A stretch of 64,000 bases of DNA, from NCBI RefSeq assembly GCF_001422545.1, contig NZ_LMLE01000006.1, positions 300,982-364,981 of the forward strand. The letters run 5' to 3'. The notes below the pieces were generated by a model, which ran no database searches, was not told the DNA's origin, and saw only the letters and a list, made by a program, of their open reading frames with translations. Source of the DNA: Pedobacter sp. Leaf41 (lineage in GTDB: Bacteria > Bacteroidota > Bacteroidia > Sphingobacteriales > Sphingobacteriaceae). Shown one piece after another: positions 17,039 to 26,400 of this stretch; position 1 is the stretch's first letter; the number at the start of each line of letters is the position of its first letter. Both the position numbers and the translations under genes were made by a program.

Positions 17039-18260
17039 AGAATCCCGTTGCTCATTCTGCCATTCTGGCAAGCATGAAACTTTAATGTTAATTGAAGGCA
17101 TGGATGCATTTATCTGCGATAAGTGTGTAACTCAGGCCAATCAACTGCTTGCACAGGAATTAGGAACCAAAAACACTAAAAACATCCAGGCTGCTATTTC
17201 TTTACTTAAACCCTTAGAAATAAAGCAGCATCTGGATCAATATGTAATTGGTCAGGATGACGCTAAGAAAGTACTTTCAGTTGCAGTTTACAACCATTAT
17301 AAACGTTTAAATCAAAAAGTTGATAAAGACGAGATTGAGATCGAGAAATCGAATATCATGCTGGTAGGTGAAACAGGTACAGGTAAAACCCTTTTGGCTA
17401 AAACCATTGCGAAAATTCTGCACGTTCCATTTTGTATTTGTGATGCAACGGTGTTAACGGAAGCTGGTTACGTAGGAGAGGATGTAGAAAGTATTTTGAC
17501 ACGTTTACTTCAGGCTGCTGATTACGATGTTGCTGCAGCAGAACGTGGCATTGTATATATTGATGAAGTGGATAAGGTTGCTCGTAAAAGCGACAACCCT
17601 TCAATCACTCGTGATGTATCAGGCGAAGGTGTTCAGCAGGCGTTACTCAAAATCCTGGAAGGTACGGTTGTAAATGTTCCACCTCAGGGCGGACGAAAAC
17701 ACCCCGATCAGAAAATGATTCCGGTAAATACCAACAACATTCTGTTTATCTGCGGAGGTGCTTTTGATGGTATTGAACGTAAAATTGCAAATCGTTTGCG
17801 TACGCAGGCTGTTGGTTATAAGGTGAAGAAAGATGAAACCGTTTTAGATCTTAAAAATCTTTACAAGTATATCACACCTCAAGATTTAAAATCTTTTGGT
17901 TTAATTCCAGAGTTAATTGGTCGTATTCCAGTGCTTTCGCATTTAAATCCTTTGGATAAAGAATCGCTACGTAATATTTTAACAGCGCCTAAAAATTCAT
18001 TAATTAAGCAATATGTTAAGCTTTTTGCTTACGAAGATGTTAACTTAGTTTTTGAAGATGATGTTTTGGATTTTGTTGTCGACAAGGCAATGGAGTACAA
18101 ACTGGGTGCTCGTGGTTTGAGATCGATTTGTGAAGCGATTATGTTGGATGCAATGTTCGACACGCCGACGCAAACGGATGTCAAGGAGTTGCACATCACG
18201 CTCGATTATGCGATAGAAAAATTTGAAAAGGCCGACTTCAAGAAGTTACAAGCCGCATAA
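17022..18260 (+). CDS. clpX: ClpX AAA+ unfoldase
   Basis: A 412-residue AAA+ ATPase. The N-terminal zinc-binding domain has four cysteines (C10, C13, C32, C35: CSFC...CDKC). The AAA+ module contains Walker A GETGTGKT, Walker [10 protein letters not shown], and the sensor/arginine-finger regions in [11 protein letters not shown] and [13 protein letters not shown]. It recognises tagged substrates, unfolds them with ATP and passes them to ClpP. A start 19 codons upstream is possible, but ATG 17022 gives the normal [13 protein letters not shown] family start and lies inside the end of clpP. Confidence 0.96.
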   Translation: MAKQNKESRCSFCHSGKHETLMLIEGMDAFICDKCVTQANQLLAQELGTKNTKNIQAAISLLKPLEIKQHLDQYVIGQDDAKKVLSVAVYNHYKRLNQKVDKDEIEIEKSNIMLVGETGTGKTLLAKTIAKILHVPFCICDATVLTEAGYVGEDVESILTRLLQAADYDVAAAERGIVYIDEVDKVARKSDNPSITRDVSGEGVQQALLKILEGTVVNVPPQGGRKHPDQKMIPVNTNNILFICGGAFDGIERKIANRLRTQAVGYKVKKDETVLDLKNLYKYITPQDLKSFGLIPELIGRIPVLSHLNPLDKESLRNILTAPKNSLIKQYVKLFAYEDVNLVFEDDVLDFVVDKAMEYKLGARGLRSICEAIMLDAMFDTPTQTDVKELHITLDYAIEKFEKADFKKLQAA

Positions 18261-18267
18261 AAATTCA

Positions 18268-18302
18268 AATCCTTCCCGAGCATCGGGAGGGATTTTTTTT
18301 AA
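18268..18302 (+). terminator. Terminator after clpX
   Basis: AATCCTTCCCGA-GCA-TCGGGAGGGATT forms a 12-bp stem with a three-base loop and is followed by eight Ts. It closes the tig-clpP-clpX transcription unit. Confidence 0.9.
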
Positions 18303-18355
18303 TACAATATTTATTAACGCTAAGCGCCAAGCGCTTTGCTCAAAGCCCTTAAAAT

Positions 18356-19219
18356 ATGAATGAAGAAAAAGACGTAAAAAAAGACGAAGCCATAGTGGAG
18401 AAAGCCAAAAAGGTTAAAGAGGTTGAAAGTCCTGTTAAATCTGGTTTAAAATCGAAAGACGAAATTGTTAAAAATTGGTTGCCAAGATATACCGGCCGCC
18501 CGCTGGATCAGTTCGGTGAATATATTTTGCTAACAAACTTCAGTAAATATGTGAGCATGTTTTCGGAGTGGAACGACAACGCCCCAATTATGGGTTTGGA
18601 TAAGCCTATGCAAAGCGTTACCGCAAATGGAATTACCATTATCAACTTCGGGATGGGTAGTCCGCTTGCAGCAACTATGATGGATTTATTAACAGCGATA
18701 AAGCCAAAAGCAGTTTTGTTTTTAGGTAAGTGCGGTGGGTTAAAGAAGAAAAACCAATTAGGCGATTTAATTTTGCCAATTGCAGCAATTAGGGGAGAAG
18801 GAACCTCAAACGATTACCTTCCTGCAGAAGTGCCGGCATTGCCAGCGTTCGCATTGCAGAAAGCAATCTCTACAACTATCCGTGATCATGGTAGAGATTA
18901 CTGGACCGGAACTTGTTATACCACAAACAGAAGGGTTTGGGAGCACGATAAAGAATTTAAAAAGTATCTTAAAACATTAAGGGCGATGGCAGTTGATATG
19001 GAAACAGCTACGGTGTTTACTACTGCTTTTGCAAACAAAATTCCAGCAGGAGCATTGTTATTGGTTTCAGATCAGCCAATGATCCCGGAGGGTGTTAAAA
19101 CCGCAGAAAGCGATAGTGCTGTAACGGAGAAGTATGTCGAAACGCATTTAAGAATTGGAATTGACTCTTTAAAGCAATTGATTAATAATGGGCTTACAGT
19201 TAAACATTTGCTGTTTTAA
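18356..19219 (+). CDS. amn: AMP nucleosidase
   Basis: A 287-residue enzyme of the nucleoside phosphorylase fold that hydrolyses AMP to adenine and ribose 5-phosphate (EC 3.2.2.4). It is the short Bacteroidota form, lacking the long N-terminal domain of the E. coli enzyme. Seen: a lysine/glutamate-rich leader (1-30), a core starting TGRPLDQFGEYILLTNFSKY, a glycine-rich phosphate-site segment FLGKCGGLKKKNQLGD, and MAVDMETATVFTTAFANKIPAGALLLVSDQPM, where MET and the Asp of SDQ correspond to ribose and base contacts. It has its own transcription unit between two terminators. Confidence 0.88.
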   Translation: MNEEKDVKKDEAIVEKAKKVKEVESPVKSGLKSKDEIVKNWLPRYTGRPLDQFGEYILLTNFSKYVSMFSEWNDNAPIMGLDKPMQSVTANGITIINFGMGSPLAATMMDLLTAIKPKAVLFLGKCGGLKKKNQLGDLILPIAAIRGEGTSNDYLPAEVPALPAFALQKAISTTIRDHGRDYWTGTCYTTNRRVWEHDKEFKKYLKTLRAMAVDMETATVFTTAFANKIPAGALLLVSDQPMIPEGVKTAESDSAVTEKYVETHLRIGIDSLKQLINNGLTVKHLLF

Positions 19220-19226
19220 CAATTTG

Positions 19227-19253
19227 TCGTCATTGCAAGGAACGAAGCAATCT
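19227..19253. repeat. REP-like half-site TCGTCATTGC...GAAGCAATCT
   Basis: TCGTCATTGCAAGGAACGAAGCAATCT follows the amn stop. It is one arm of a palindrome family whose other arm, inverted, is at 19472-19514; the same family recurs at 21996-22036, 34555-34582 and, as a full palindrome, 38760-38844. Confidence 0.7.
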
Positions 19254-19277
19254 AGGAAGAAAAAACATATCAATTGA

Positions 19278-19301
19278 AGATCGGTTTACCGATCTTTTTT
19301 T
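19278..19301 (+). terminator. Terminator after amn
   Basis: AGATCGG-TTTA-CCGATCT is a perfect 7-bp stem with a four-base loop followed by six or more Ts. Confidence 0.9.
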
Positions 19302-19643
19302 ATGCACTAGCTGCCCACATCGCCAGGATCACTTGAAATATCAGCGATCGCTTTAGGATTCCCACTTGCGTGAGACTGACGGGCTTAAATGTTTGAAGTT
19401 TTTGATATCACCGGTCGTTTGCGAGGAGTTACGACTAAACAATCTCATTCGGGTATTATATCGCAGAAGTGAGATTGCCACTAAACGATGAAGAATCGTT
19501 TCTCGCAATGACGAGACAGGGTTCGGAAAGCGCAAGATTGGCTTTGTTGTAAAATACGGCTTCCTGCTACCTTGCTGAGAAATGCGATAGTGGGTTATAG
19601 CTAAGTTGATATAAGCATAATTTCGTTTGAAAATTTAGTGCAT
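19302..19643. other. Intergenic region with REP-like right arm, no gene
   Basis: Between the amn and sigma-factor terminators there is no credible coding sequence. The one notable element is 19472-19514 (AGATTGCC...TCTCGCAATGACGA), an inverted copy of the repeat at 19227-19253. The rest has no recognisable promoter or RNA. Confidence 0.5.
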
Positions 19644-19670
19644 AAAAAAAGACCGACAAATTTGTCGGTC
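19644..19670 (-). terminator. Terminator of the sigma-factor gene
   Basis: GACCGACAAA/TTTGTCGGTC is a perfect 20-bp palindrome, flanked by seven As on the plus strand, which are Ts downstream on the minus strand. It lies 35 bp after the rpoD stop. Confidence 0.85.
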
Positions 19671-19704
19671 CCTAGATATTACTGTTATAACAAAAGTTAT
19701 AATT

Positions 19705-20565
19705 TTAGCCCAAATAAGATTTTAAGATTTTACTTCTTGAAGTATGACGTAAGCGTTGTAGCGCCTTATCTTTAATCTGACGAACACGCTCACGGGTTAA
19801 GTTGAATTTTTCACCTATCTCTTCTAACGAAAGAGGATGATTTGAGCCTAAACCAAAGAATAAAACAATGATTTCTCTTTCTCTTTCTGTTAAAGTAGAT
19901 AAAGAACGTTTAATTTCTTCTGATAATGATTCGTTGATTAATGAACTGTCGGTGTTTGGTTCATGGTTTTCCAATACATCCAATAATGTATTTTCTTCAC
20001 CCTGAACGAACGGAGCATCCATTGAAACGTGACGGCCAGAGTTACTTAAAGTATCCGAAATTTTATCAACAGTAGTTTCTAAAATATCTGCTAATTCTTC
20101 TGGCGATGGTTCACGCTCATATTCTTGCTCTAGTTTAGAGAAAGCCTTGCTGATTTTACTTAATGAACCAACTTGGTTTAAAGGTAAACGTACAATACGG
20201 CTTTGCTCTGCGATAGCTTGCAAAATCGATTGACGGATCCACCAAACGGCGTAAGAAATGAACTTGAAACCCTTAGTTTCATCAAATCGTTTTGCCGCTT
20301 TAATCAAACCTAAGTTACCTTCATTAATTAAATCACCTAAGGTTAAACCTTGATTTTGATATTGTTTTGCAACAGATACTACGAAACGTAAATTGGTCTT
20401 AGTTAATCGCTCTAATGCAGCTTGATCGCCTTCACGAATCTTTCTTGCTAAAATTACCTCTTCCTCTGCTGTTATTAAATCTACTTTACCAATTTCGTGT
20501 AGGTACTTATCTAACGACTGACTTTCACGGTTGGTAATGGATTGCGTTATCTTGAGTTGTCTCAT
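19705..20565 (-). CDS. rpoD: RNA polymerase primary sigma factor SigA/RpoD
   Basis: A 286-residue group 1 sigma factor, short because region 1.1 and the nonconserved insert of proteobacterial sigma-70 are missing, as is typical of Bacteroidota. Region 1.2 starts [16 protein letters not shown]; region 2 has the core-binding and -10 recognition helices with [38 protein letters not shown]; region 3 follows; region 4 carries [29 protein letters not shown], the -35-type recognition helix. It directs transcription from the TTTG/TAnnTTTG promoters seen in this window. A TAACTTTG box lies 38 bases upstream of the start. Confidence 0.97.
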   Translation of the reverse strand: MRQLKITQSITNRESQSLDKYLHEIGKVDLITAEEEVILARKIREGDQAALERLTKTNLRFVVSVAKQYQNQGLTLGDLINEGNLGLIKAAKRFDETKGFKFISYAVWWIRQSILQAIAEQSRIVRLPLNQVGSLSKISKAFSKLEQEYEREPSPEELADILETTVDKISDTLSNSGRHVSMDAPFVQGEENTLLDVLENHEPNTDSSLINESLSEEIKRSLSTLTEREREIIVLFFGLGSNHPLSLEEIGEKFNLTRERVRQIKDKALQRLRHTSRSKILKSYLG

Positions 20566-20951
20566 TTATACGTTTTGTGTGCTCTTTAATTGTTGAAGTG
20601 TGCAAAGTTACGAAATTGTATAGCAATCCGAAAGGATAAAATACTGAAAATGTTGCTGTTTGCACACGTTTTTTATAGTTTTACTTATAACAAAAATCAT
20701 TCCAATAAAGTTTTTGACAGTAATTACTAACACTATCTTAATATCATTGATTAACATTTATTATTTATTGTAAATCAATAAATATATTTTGTTAATTAAT
20801 AATTTATTTTTTATGTTTGATAAGTCGATTATTGAAAATATATGACGCTCTTAAGATTTTACTAATTATATGAGCTTGCAATAATGCTTTTGCTTTTGTA
20901 GTTAATTAAAATTTGAATTGCCACAAAAATTAACCCTTCAAATTTAATTTC
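20566..20951. other. AT-rich divergent intergenic region
   Basis: This spacer separates rpoD (minus) from the DUF2975 gene (plus). It holds the rpoD promoter. Between about 20740 and 20870 it is extremely AT-rich (runs of TTAATTAATAATTTA type). No gene or RNA is recognised. Confidence 0.5.
20603..20610 (-). promoter_or_regulatory. -7 element TAACTTTG of the sigma-factor gene
   Basis: On the minus strand TAACTTTG matches TAnnTTTG; 19 bases upstream stands TTTC, one base off the TTTG -33 box. The predicted leader is about 30 nt. Confidence 0.65.
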
Positions 20952-21548
20952 ATGAAAATTAATACTTTTAAAATTTCTAGGCAAGCAGGTATAAGCCTGA
21001 TTTTTATTGCGATTACTAGCATTGTTAGTGGCATATTCACTGCCGTCTCGAACTATAGAGATGGCTCAATAGCCATAAAGTTAGCCGAACCTTATGCTAA
21101 AAAAGAGATTAAGATAATTGGCACTGGCAAGTTTACAAATAGTAATATTGGTGTGTATGAATTTAAGCCAACATTGATGCAGGCTTTAATTTTATCAGAA
21201 GATGGATTGGGTGGAATGGGAGCAGCAACACTATTTTACTTAATGGTGGGCGGAGTTACCTTAACTTTAAATTACAAAAAGCCTGAAATTTTTGAAACGA
21301 TAACCGAGACCAGACTTTGGCAGAGCGTTGCAATTGGAGTGATGATATTTTTTGCCTTGAAATTTTTATCTATGGTTTTACTAAATCAGTATGTTAGTAA
21401 ATTGTCGGGTCATGATTTTAAATATTTTCTTGATACAAATTTATCTTTCAATTTTACGTTACTCTCCTTGTTTGCGGTGCTTGCGATAATATATGATTTA
21501 CTTTCTTACTCAAGAAAGCTGAAAGAGGAAAACGATTTAACCATATAA
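20952..21548 (+). CDS. DUF2975-family membrane protein
   Basis: A 198-residue integral membrane protein with about four helices: near 15-33 (ISLIFIAITSIVSGIFTAV), about 85-105, about 122-142, and about 165-185. The loop between helices 1 and 2 is probably extracytoplasmic. The order and the partner gene match the DUF2975 family, in which the membrane protein is encoded next to a small XRE-type regulator. Function is unknown; the family is often suspected to regulate the partner. The regulator follows after 8 bp, so the two form an operon. Confidence 0.75.
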   Translation: MKINTFKISRQAGISLIFIAITSIVSGIFTAVSNYRDGSIAIKLAEPYAKKEIKIIGTGKFTNSNIGVYEFKPTLMQALILSEDGLGGMGAATLFYLMVGGVTLTLNYKKPEIFETITETRLWQSVAIGVMIFFALKFLSMVLLNQYVSKLSGHDFKYFLDTNLSFNFTLLSLFAVLAIIYDLLSYSRKLKEENDLTI

Positions 21549-21556
21549 ATAACCAA

Positions 21557-21763
21557 ATGCCAATTATTATAAATTTAGATGTAATGCTTGCTCGTCGCAA
21601 AATGTCGCTTACCGAATTAAGTGAACGCGTTGGGATCACGATGTCTAATTTATCCATATTAAAAACCGGTAAAGCAAAGGCAGTTCGGTTGGAAACCCTG
21701 GAAGCCATTTGCAAGGTTTTAGATTGTCAGCCAGGAGATATTTTAGAATTTAGAGCTAATTAG
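21557..21763 (+). CDS. Small XRE/Cro-family DNA-binding protein (YozG-like)
   Basis: A 68-residue stand-alone helix-turn-helix: INLDVMLARRKMSLTELSERVGITMSNLSILKTGKAKAVRLETLEAICKVLDCQPGDILEF. The helix-turn-helix covers about 16-40 and the end DCQPGDILEF is typical of the YozG-like HTH_26 family. It lies 8 bp after the DUF2975 gene and probably controls that pair. Confidence 0.9.
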   Translation: MPIIINLDVMLARRKMSLTELSERVGITMSNLSILKTGKAKAVRLETLEAICKVLDCQPGDILEFRAN

Positions 21764-21819
21764 CTTAGGTTCTAAATGCAATGAGCGGGAAGAAAACTTA
21801 ATTAGTTTGTTGTTTTTTT

Positions 21820-21844
21820 CCACGGAAACACGGAAGACACGGAA
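21820..21844. repeat. CCACGGAAACACGG repeat, copy 1
   Basis: Its reverse complement is TTCCGTGTCTTCCGTGTTTCCGTGG. Nearly identical words occur at 37190-37214 and 48800-48824, all intergenic. Confidence 0.7.
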
Positions 21845-21995
21845 AAACGCAATGGGTTTCAAATTCTCGTTTCTTGCACTGAATTATGTTAAATAAACCT
21901 GATAGGATGGATGCCGATTTTTTTATCGGAAGGAAGGATAGCAGGACTTTCGGAACCTAAGTGCACAGAAACCTGATTTACATAAAAAAGCAAAT

Positions 21996-22036
21996 GAGAT
22001 TGCCGCACCCGATGGAAAATCGGCTTCGCAATGACG
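21996..22036. repeat. REP-like repeat AGATTGCC...TTCGCAATGACGG
   Basis: It matches the inverted arm of the TCGTCATTGCGAG family. An internal CCGAT-GGAAA-ATCGG stem is visible. Confidence 0.6.
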
Positions 22037-22050
22037 GCAATTTTGGAAAC

Positions 22051-22086
22051 AAAAAAACCTTCCAGTTTGCACTGAAAGGTTTTTTT
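22051..22086. terminator. Terminator after sucC (bidirectional form)
   Basis: AAACCTT-C-CAGT-TTGC-ACTG-A-AAGGTTT forms a 12-bp stem with one mismatch and has As before and Ts after it, so it could act on both strands. It is 59 bp past the sucC stop. Confidence 0.8.
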
Positions 22087-22144
22087 ATTCAACAAGCTTT
22101 GAATTTTAGTTTTTCAACTTTTAACTCTCACCTTTCAACTTTTT

Positions 22145-23344
22145 TTACGCTTGTTCAGCCAAAACTTTAGTTACTAAATCTGCAGCTTCTTTTAAAGCGA
22201 TTGCCGAGTAAACTTTAAGTCCTGATTCATCAATTAATTTTTTAGCTTCTTCTGCATTTGTACCTTGTAACCGGCAAATGATTGGAACAGGAATATTTCC
22301 GATTTCTTGATAAGCATCGATAACACCTTGCGCAACACGGTCGCAACGAACAATACCACCGAAAATGTTGATTAAAATCGCTTTAACGTTAGGGTCTTTT
22401 AAAATGATGTTAAAAGCCGCTTTAACAGTTTGTGCATTTGCAGTTCCACCAACGTCTAAGAAGTTAGCAGGTTCACCACCAGCCAATTTAATAATATCCA
22501 TTGTCGCCATTGCCAAACCAGCACCGTTAACCATACAACCTACGTTACCATCAAGGTTAACGAAGTTTAGGTTAGAAGCACTTGCTTCAACTTCCATCGG
22601 ATCTTCTTCAGCCGTATCACGCATTGCTGCATAATCTGGGTGACGGTATAATGCATTTTCATCTATATCAACCTTAGCATCAACAGCGATCACTTTATCA
22701 TCAGAAGTTTTTAACACTGGGTTAATTTCAAACATCGATGAATCGGTAGTATCGTACGCTTTATATAAAGCAGTTACAAATTTAACCATCTCTTTGTGTG
22801 CAGCACCGCTTAAACCTAAGTTAAAAGCTACTTTGCGAGCCTGGAAGCTTTGTAAACCAACTTTAGGGTCGATTTCTTCTTTAAAAATTAAGTGTGGAGT
22901 ATGCTCAGCAACTTCTTCGATATCCATACCGCCTTCAGTACTGTACATAATAATATTGCGACCTTTTGCACGGTCTAACAATACTGAAATATAATATTCT
23001 TTGGTTTCAGAAGCACCTGGATAATAAACATCCTGAGCGACTAAAATTTTACTCACTAATTTACCTTCTGGCCCGGTTTGAGGGGTAACCAATTGCATAC
23101 CAAGAATATCGGTTGCACGTTGTTTCACTTCATCAAGGTTTTTGGCTAATTTAACGCCTCCTCCTTTACCGCGGCCACCTGCGTGAATTTGCGCTTTGAT
23201 TACAACCCAATCAGAATTATAATCAGTTTTCAGTTGCTTAGCAGCCTCAACAGCTTGCTCTGGAGTGTCGGCAACAATTCCTTCTTGAACGTTAACACCG
23301 AAACTTTTTAATATTTGTTTACCCTGGTATTCGTGAATATTCAT
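22145..23344 (-). CDS. sucC: Succinyl-CoA synthetase (ADP-forming) beta subunit
   Basis: A 399-residue ATP-grasp enzyme of the TCA cycle that couples succinyl-CoA cleavage to nucleotide phosphorylation with the alpha subunit SucD. Seen: MNIHEYQGKQILKSFGV start, the ATP-grasp nucleotide segment VIKAQIHAGGRGKGGGVKL (about 48-66), the metal-binding FEINPVL region, and the C-terminal CoA-ligase domain with NFLDVGGTA and INIFGGIVRCDRVAQG. No sucD is in the window, so the subunits are encoded apart, which is common in Bacteroidota. It has its own promoter and terminator. Confidence 0.97.
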   Translation of the reverse strand: MNIHEYQGKQILKSFGVNVQEGIVADTPEQAVEAAKQLKTDYNSDWVVIKAQIHAGGRGKGGGVKLAKNLDEVKQRATDILGMQLVTPQTGPEGKLVSKILVAQDVYYPGASETKEYYISVLLDRAKGRNIIMYSTEGGMDIEEVAEHTPHLIFKEEIDPKVGLQSFQARKVAFNLGLSGAAHKEMVKFVTALYKAYDTTDSSMFEINPVLKTSDDKVIAVDAKVDIDENALYRHPDYAAMRDTAEEDPMEVEASASNLNFVNLDGNVGCMVNGAGLAMATMDIIKLAGGEPANFLDVGGTANAQTVKAAFNIILKDPNVKAILINIFGGIVRCDRVAQGVIDAYQEIGNIPVPIICRLQGTNAEEAKKLIDESGLKVYSAIALKEAADLVTKVLAEQA

Positions 23345-23361
23345 TTGCTACAAAATTTGCC

Positions 23362-23392
23362 CAAAGCTACAATTTCAAACCCTTTAAACAAA
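23362..23392 (-). promoter_or_regulatory. sucC promoter: TTTG-N19-TAGCTTTG
   Basis: On the minus strand TTTG (23392-23389) is followed after exactly 19 bases by TAGCTTTG (23369-23362), a full match to the Bacteroidota promoter. The -7 box ends 17 bases before the ATG. Confidence 0.85.
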
Positions 23393-23611
23393 TAGATATT
23401 TCCGTTTTTTTGTAGAAAATGAACGTTTTATGTTAATCGGGAATAGTAGTCTTGCCCATGCTACAATTTTTTAAACTTGTAGAGTTGACAGCTTTCTTTC
23501 CAATTTGATATTGAAGTTGTCAACTCTTAAAAAGAAATCAAAAGTATTCCCGCTTTTCAGAGCATTTATCTAACTGCGGCTAGCGTTTTTGGATTGGGTC
23601 GCTTGTAAATT

Positions 23612-24319
23612 TTATAAGACCTTTTTAGCGAGTTCTTTTACCTCATTTTTAAAAGCTTTATCGAATACAGGTTTGGCCGGAGCTCTGCTCTTAAGGTTGT
23701 ATACGAAATAATCCAGCTCATCTTTGTCATCAAAAATCTTATCACCATTTGTATCCTTTATCAGATCCATTAAGATCAAATCATGCTTTTCGTCGAGTTT
23801 CCAATTCTGTATAGAATAATTTTCAGGAGAAATTTGAACAAAGGTTTTGCCTTCCAAGCTGGATAAAAACAACGTCCTAGGGTCTGCAGATGTTAACTTT
23901 TTGTCACCGTCAAAATCAGCATTGGTAACCTCGTAATAGATAAAATTATTCGTTAGTAAAGCGGATTGGTTTGGGTTTTTATCTGGGTTGCCAACATTAA
24001 AACTATTGATTATCAGTTTCTCACGTGTCAATAATTCACTTTTGCCCGATATCACATTATAAAATGCTAAATTCCAATAGTTTATTCCTCCATCGCGTTT
24101 GTAGCTATCAGATTGGCGGTCATTTAACTGTAATGGATAAATGATTAGATGCTTATTTTCGATTATGATCGAAGAGCTATATTTTACCTTTGGCGCTTTT
24201 GGTTCTTCGCTGGTTCCTGATGGATTATCTACTTCTGTAGAAATTGTTCTTTCTTGATTTGAGCAGGATAACATTAATAAATTAATGGTGATGACTGCAA
24301 TGAGTGTTATGTTTTTCAT
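23612..24319 (-). CDS. Lipoprotein with EF-hand-like loops, unknown function
   Basis: A 235-residue predicted lipoprotein: MKNITLIAVITINLLMLSCSNQ, lipidated cysteine at 19. After a low-complexity linker the body is probably beta-rich. Two segments look like calcium-binding loops: DFDGDKKLTSADPRTLFL (D-x-D-G-D...D) and DTNGDKIFDDKDELDYF (D-x-N-G-D...D), spaced about 55 residues apart as in dockerin/EF-hand-like repeats of surface proteins. No family is recognised. It is the last gene of a minus-strand run and lies 63 bp after the small membrane gene. Confidence 0.75.
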   Translation of the reverse strand: MKNITLIAVITINLLMLSCSNQERTISTEVDNPSGTSEEPKAPKVKYSSSIIIENKHLIIYPLQLNDRQSDSYKRDGGINYWNLAFYNVISGKSELLTREKLIINSFNVGNPDKNPNQSALLTNNFIYYEVTNADFDGDKKLTSADPRTLFLSSLEGKTFVQISPENYSIQNWKLDEKHDLILMDLIKDTNGDKIFDDKDELDYFVYNLKSRAPAKPVFDKAFKNEVKELAKKVL

Positions 24320-24382
24320 AATGTAGCTGGATTTAAATGATTCGAGTTAAATGGAAAAGTTTCTGATTTTTGCAACCTAGAA

Positions 24383-24691
24383 TTAACTTCCAGCTATTGG
24401 CGACCCAAAAATACCGACAGCCATTTCGGCCCAAATTAAAAACAGTGCAATTAAAATTACCACCAAAGCAATGGTTCTGCTGGTACCGGTTTTTATGTTT
24501 CTTATAACCAGTTCGATGGCTAAACCTGTACTTAATAGCAATACGCCGGCAGCTACAAAGTCTGATAGTGTCCAGTTTACTTCGTTGGTAAACTGCATTG
24601 CAATTAACGGAATACATAAAATGAATGCGATCACGCTCAAAATAATTGTGATTCTTAACTTAAATGGGCTTAATGTTTCTTGATTTTTCAT
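24383..24691 (-). CDS. Small three-helix membrane protein
   Basis: A 102-residue protein with three predicted helices: about 14-33, 42-60 and 70-92 (IALVVILIALFLIWAEMAVGIFG). An upstream in-frame TTG at 24739 would add 16 residues with no family support, so ATG 24691 is chosen. It appears to be a conserved hypothetical of Bacteroidota; no function is known. It follows the DUF4173 gene after 125 bp. Confidence 0.75.
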   Translation of the reverse strand: MKNQETLSPFKLRITIILSVIAFILCIPLIAMQFTNEVNWTLSDFVAAGVLLLSTGLAIELVIRNIKTGTSRTIALVVILIALFLIWAEMAVGIFGSPIAGS

Positions 24692-24816
24692 GATGTTATT
24701 TGTGTTAATTAATTTATAAATTTTTAATAATTGTTGCAAGTGAAATCGTCTATTTGCCTAATAAAAGCTATTGTACCGTTTGAATAATTTTTGGACTTGG
24801 TTGATGACTGATATTT

Positions 24817-26400
24817 TCATTTTTTTATCCCAAAATATTCAGCCGTATTCCAATCCTGCAAATTCCAAGAAAGCCAGCTAACGCTCTCGTACCGCTCTTT
24901 AAAAAAGCCAATTCTCTGATCAAGCTTTAATTGAAGTTGATCATTTGTGGCGCCAATGAGAATTGTACCTCTAGGCGCAAGGCTTCCAAAATTTCCGTCG
25001 GATAAATCAAGTTCCCTTCTATGCTGATCAATTATTGGAAGCGTTTTATCTGATAAGGAAAGTAAATAATCAGGATCGAATGCGATGGTTTCTCTGTGCG
25101 CTAAATTGTATTTTACAATAACAACATCCCAATTCACCATTGTGAAAACCAATAATAGGAGATACCAAATATTTCCATTGATCTTTAGCAGATAGAAGAA
25201 TGTTTTTTGCCTGGCTATTTTCAAATAAACAGTGCTTAAGCCCACTATGCAGAGTGTGGCAAATACAATAACGCCTATACGTTTATAAGTAAGGCCATAA
25301 ACTTCTATATATTGCGCATCTCTAATGAAAACAGAAATAATTAATAGAAAATTTTGGATCATCCACGCAAATGCCAGAATTTTTAACGTTTTACTTTTTG
25401 AGTAAAAATTTAAGTTCCCTCTAAAAAAGTAAACGATAATGGCCATTGCTAAAATGATACTGAAGATGAGGGCATTGGTGCCATCGTGTAATTCGGCGGC
25501 ATAGTTCGTTTCGGCCAATTGTTTCCCCTTACCAAGCCATAACCACCAAATATCGATTCCATTTAGCATCAGTAATAAAAAGTTTAAAGCAACAAAAGAA
25601 ATCACCGCGACAATGTATTCGGTTTTCAGCGCCATTTTTTTTGAAATCACTCTGCCCATAAATACTTGGGCAACTTCATTCCAAAGGGTTTTAATTCTGC
25701 TTTTACTTTTCTTCCGATGTAGATTTTCTTCCAGATCCAATTCAATCTTTTCAAAAACACGATCGTAAAAGGTGATGAGTAATCCACCGGTTAAGGCTAA
25801 GCCGAGACCAAAATGGATGAAGCGCTCGAAACTTAAATCTTTGAAAATAAAGCCAAATACATCTGTGAGTACATTTGCAATGCTATCTCCAAGTTCGGAG
25901 GCGTATTTTTCAAAAATTGCGTTAGCGCCACTGTAGATGCCGATGAAAATAAATACCATAATGATTGGCAGGATGATATATTTTAACGGCCTCAGCAATG
26001 GTCTGAATTTGAAATTCCCGATTTGAAGATCGGATAGTCGCCTAAATGCGGTTGCTGGGATGGCAATAATTTGCAGTGCTGTAGCCATAAGTGCTACCCA
26101 AACTGATCTGATGCTTTGATAATGAGAAAAACCGACAAATAGTAAAAAACTGATATAGTATGTAGCAAGCGATAAATCGGAATTGTTAACTACTACCATT
26201 ACTGCTGCAAGTAAATGCACAATTGCGTAGATTTTAAATTTCTTTGTTTTAGCAACCTCGGTGTTGAAGAAGTTAATACTCAAGATAAATACACTGTAGA
26301 TAAGCAGGTTAAATGCCAGTCTTTCTGACCAAAATATCAAGTTGAATAATATCCCTCCAATAAGGGTAGCGAGTAGGAGGTAATTAGGTTTCGTTTTCAT
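24817..26400 (-). CDS. DUF4173-family integral membrane protein
   Basis: A 527-residue protein with roughly a dozen membrane helices in the first 450 residues and a soluble C-terminal tail of about 90 residues (DPDYLLSLSDKTLPIIDQHRREL... WNTAEYFGIKK). Sequence style and length fit DUF4173, whose biochemical role is not established. Its start ATG overlaps the upstream gene's stop by 4 bp, a sign of translational coupling. It belongs to the cluster 23612-27690 with a winged-helix regulator. Confidence 0.82.
   Translation of the reverse strand: MKTKPNYLLLATLIGGILFNLIFWSERLAFNLLIYSVFILSINFFNTEVAKTKKFKIYAIVHLLAAVMVVVNNSDLSLATYYISFLLFVGFSHYQSIRSVWVALMATALQIIAIPATAFRRLSDLQIGNFKFRPLLRPLKYIILPIIMVFIFIGIYSGANAIFEKYASELGDSIANVLTDVFGFIFKDLSFERFIHFGLGLALTGGLLITFYDRVFEKIELDLEENLHRKKSKSRIKTLWNEVAQVFMGRVISKKMALKTEYIVAVISFVALNFLLLMLNGIDIWWLWLGKGKQLAETNYAAELHDGTNALIFSIILAMAIIVYFFRGNLNFYSKSKTLKILAFAWMIQNFLLIISVFIRDAQYIEVYGLTYKRIGVIVFATLCIVGLSTVYLKIARQKTFFYLLKINGNIWYLLLLVFTMVNWDVVIVKYNLAHRETIAFDPDYLLSLSDKTLPIIDQHRRELDLSDGNFGSLAPRGTILIGATNDQLQLKLDQRIGFFKERYESVSWLSWNLQDWNTAEYFGIKK

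Larger units (their letters stand above)
21764..22050. other. Intergenic region with two repeat types
   Basis: No gene is seen. It contains CCACGGAAACACGGAAGACACGG at about 21820-21844 and the REP-like copy at 21996-22036. Confidence 0.5.
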
